From assembly GCA_029641185.1 (NCBI GenBank), contig JAPWGK010000014.1:1213508-1277507 (forward strand): a stretch of DNA of 64,000 bases, written 5' to 3'. The position numbers and the translations under genes are program-made. Below, piece after piece: positions 60,946 through 64,000 of the stretch. The notes under the pieces were generated by a model that was given only the letters and a program-made list of their open reading frames with translations, did not search any database and was not told where the DNA came from. The stretch is from Pseudofabraea citricarpa (Eukaryota; Ascomycota; Leotiomycetes; Helotiales; Dermateaceae). The number at the start of each line of letters is the position of its first letter. The stretch's first letter is position 1.

Positions 60946-63900
60946 TATCCTCTAGTTAATTCTAATTAATCTTAAGAGTACGCGCTTTTATTAGCTATAA
61001 TTATATATTACTTATATTACTAAAATATCTTATATTACTTATTATAATCTTATATACGCTACTACTTAATTAGGCTAGCTCGGCCTACTAGATTATTAAT
61101 CTTCTAACCTACTAGAAAGTCTCACTTATAAATCCTTATATTTTTTATTATTTTCTTTTCTTTTTATAATAATTCTTTTATATATATTTTAACTTAAGAT
61201 TATCTTTTTATTTTACTTTTATTTTTCTTTTTTTCGATCTTTTAATTTAATTATAAAAAATCTTAATTATAATAGCCCCTAAGACTTTTACTAAGGTTAC
61301 TTATAATATAAATATAACTTATACGCGTGTTATTTAGTTCTAATATTATAAAGTTACTTACGCTTTTATAAAAGTAAGTTTAATATTATATTCTTTTATT
61401 ACTAGGTAATTATAATTTAATTATTCTAGCGCTTTAAGAATATTCCTACTAATAAGAATTTTATTAATAATAAGATCGATAATTTTTAGTAAAAGACTCC
61501 TAAGCTTAAGATTAAATACTATTATTCTAGTATTTCTCTTATATTTTCTAATCCTAAGTTCTTATATATTAAGGATCTTTCTTTTATTAAGAAGCTTAAG
61601 CGAGTTAAAAAGACTTCGATTTCCTTTTTAATATCTAATATCTTAAGTAAAAATATTCCTAATCTTAATATTTTTATTTCCTTTAATATATTTATTATTT
61701 ATATTATATAAGATAATCCTAATTAAGTTATAAATAATTATATTTATAATAAAAAAGAATTAAACGCTTTTATTTAACCTTTTACTTTTACTTATTAGTT
61801 AAGTTTTTATACTTATATTATTATTATTATTAAGAAAAAGCGTACTTAGGAAAAGAAAAAACTTACTTATAAGAAAGAAGCTAAGTAAAAATACGCTTAT
61901 ATTACTAAGATTACTTATTATATATAAGAGGCTTATAATAAAAAGCTTACTTATAAGTAAATAACTTATAAGTAATACGAGTATTATAAGAAAACTTATA
62001 AGAAAACTTTTAATATTTTTAAGGTTTTTACTTCTAAGGTCTAGAAAACTAATACTAAAGTAAATCTTACTTATAATACTCTTACTTATTACTAGAAAGA
62101 AAAAGCTTATAAGTATTTTTATCTTAGTTATTTAAAAAACGCCTTAGGTAATTCTTTTAATAATATTTATTATAATAATAAGAGTTCTAGTATTTATTAC
62201 TAGAGATATTCTTTTAGATACTTTTACTAAGAAATTCTTTCTTTTATTTAGCCTTTTATTAATTTTTTTCTTATTAGAATTACTAATACTTAAGATTCTA
62301 GTAAACTAAAAGCTTAGGATTATACTAAGAAGGCGATTACTTATATAAATATTATATTTCTCTTACGCTTAGTTATATATTAATATTACTTATAATAATT
62401 AATATAATTTTATTATTTTATTTATATTACTCTAGAGTTAATTAATATTAAGCCTAAGCTTAAGGTATTTTTTATTATTATTAATACTTTTATTCTAGAG
62501 AAATATATTAAGTTAAAAGAGTTTCTTAGTAAAATCGTTAACTTAGTAGTTAACTAAAGCTAAAAAAGATTTTAGAGATATATTAGAAGCTTAATAACTA
62601 AAGATATTACTTAGGAATATTTTTTATCTTATATTAATAAAATAAGTTTATTATAAGTACTCTTATATAAATAAAATATTATAATATAAATATATAAAAA
62701 TATAAATAATCTAATCTAAAATAAGTATAAATTCTATTAATATTTCTTAATTAAGTTTCTCGATTTTATCTCTTATATCTTAGAGGTTTAATAAAATACA
62801 AAAAACTTTAAACTTATATTATAGGAGATTTTTAGTTAAATTATTAGCTAGTATATCCTTAGTTAAAATATAAGTTATATTAAAAGTATTTTTATTATAC
62901 TTTTAATATAATTATATATTTTAGATATTTATATAATATAATTTAGTTATTATTCTTATATTCTCTTTTATAATTAATCTAATCGTTTATTAGTTATTAT
63001 ATAAAATTATCTAGGTATTACTAATATTAAGTTTAAGATTATAAAAGAACCTTTAAAAAGTTATAATTTCCTTAGTTATAAGTTTTATATCTTTTATTTT
63101 AGCTTTAGTAATTAAGGTTAATATTATTATTTAATAAGTAACTTATTATATAATAAGTCTACTAAATAAGAAAATAATATAATTATACGAAAAGTATTAT
63201 ATTTTAGTATTATTAGTAAAAGATACGTCTAATATAATTAATAATTAGATTTTACTTAGCTTATAATTATACTTAATTATAAGAAAGCGTATATTAAATA
63301 AATATTTGATTATTTAATTAACTATAGTTAAATACTTAGGACTTAGGTTTTAGAGGAAATTAAAAAGCTATAAAATAATAAAAGTAATATTTACGCGTAT
63401 AATAATAATAATATATAATATAAATCTTATTTTCTCTTAGTACTTTTTAATTTAAGCTAATAAAGCTTTTCTTATATATTTTATAAATTCTATTATTAGT
63501 AGAAGTATACTTAAGTATTTCTTATTTATAAGCTTAAATTTTCGTATAATCTTTTTAATATAAGTATTATATATTATCTAGATTTTTTTATACTTTTTAT
63601 CTCTAATTACTCTAATACCTAGGAATTATTAGATTTTACTAAGCGTATATAAGTTATATACTAAGTTTAGATCTTTAATAATCTCTTAAGCGTATTTTTT
63701 ATTATTTTTATAAAATAAGACTTAGATATTATTTATATAAAATATAATAAAAATCTTTTATTATTTATTAAAAAAGATATATAAATCTTTTTTATATAAG
63801 ATAAAACCTAAGCTTTTTAAAGTAATAGAAAAATATACGAACTAAAGTACTAGAGAATCTCTTAAGTTATATAATACTCGATCGATTTTTACGCTTTTAC

Positions 63901-64000
63901 TAGGGATTTTAAATTCTTCTAGAAAATAATAAGCTATAAATATATTACTTATATTTCTTTTTATATTAATAAATATATTATAAATAGAAATAAAATAAAG
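60742..64000 (-). mobile_element. Second copia element of the same family (element B), minus strand, runs off the window
   Basis: 60,742-60,945 is the reverse complement of the element A LTR (204 bp, same ends). 60,946-64,000 is the reverse complement of element A from 54,454 back to about 51,400, base for base in length. It includes the polypurine-like segment, the antisense-frame region, the RNase H region and the reverse transcriptase box (about 63,725-63,740). The element is RIP-mutated. Its 5' LTR must lie outside the window, about 68.5-68.7 kb if full length. Confidence 0.9.

Overview
The window looks like a nuclear contig of a filamentous ascomycete (Pezizomycotina). Four complete genes plus one entering at the left edge have short introns (about 49-105 nt) with GT...AG ends and CTRAC-like branch sites. 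The rest of the window carries an extreme signature of repeat-induced point mutation (RIP): CpA and TpG are almost absent, TpA is everywhere and CpG survives.

Positions 1 to about 11,410 are ordinary gene space. In order: a nucleolar MIF4G/MA3 protein of the Sgd1/NOM1 family (+, 5' end outside the window); an aldo/keto reductase with four exons (+); an amidase-signature enzyme with four exons (+); a GH76 Dfg5/Dcw1-type cell-wall mannosidase/transglycosidase with three exons (-); a probable small inverted-repeat transposon; and an unknown membrane protein gene (+) whose reading frame appears broken by one base in a C-run. They look like independent genes, not a pathway cluster.

From about 11,414 to 64,000 the DNA is a continuous AT-rich, RIP-destroyed block, roughly four-fifths A+T by eye. 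Because TpG is gone, ATG and TGA are gone too, so conventional ORF calling fails. Reading TAA/TAG as former CAA/CAG/TGG codons still lets parts of the block be decoded. Two relics of an SNF2-type DEAH helicase and two relics of a large KDZ/Plavaka-like transposase-family protein appear as two co-oriented pairs, on opposite strands: minus strand 37.0-31.2 kb and plus strand 44.1-59.7 kb. The spacing between landmarks is nearly identical once a later insertion is removed. That insertion is a complete 8,004-bp Ty1/copia retrotransposon (46,655-54,658) with 204-bp LTRs and a 5-bp target duplication, sitting inside the plus-strand helicase relic just after motif III. A second copy of the same copia family starts at 60,742 on the minus strand and runs out of the window.

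The AT-rich block also holds many tandem arrays (unit lengths 8, 12, 19, 34, 36, 37/38, 42, 72, 84, about 110 bp), a perfect ATT array of about 100 units, and one 110-bp duplication so similar that it probably arose after RIP. Roughly 13.2-31 kb and 37-44 kb are mostly unassigned decayed DNA. The relic assignments are by-eye decodings of mutated DNA and rest on motif order and spacing, not on searches.
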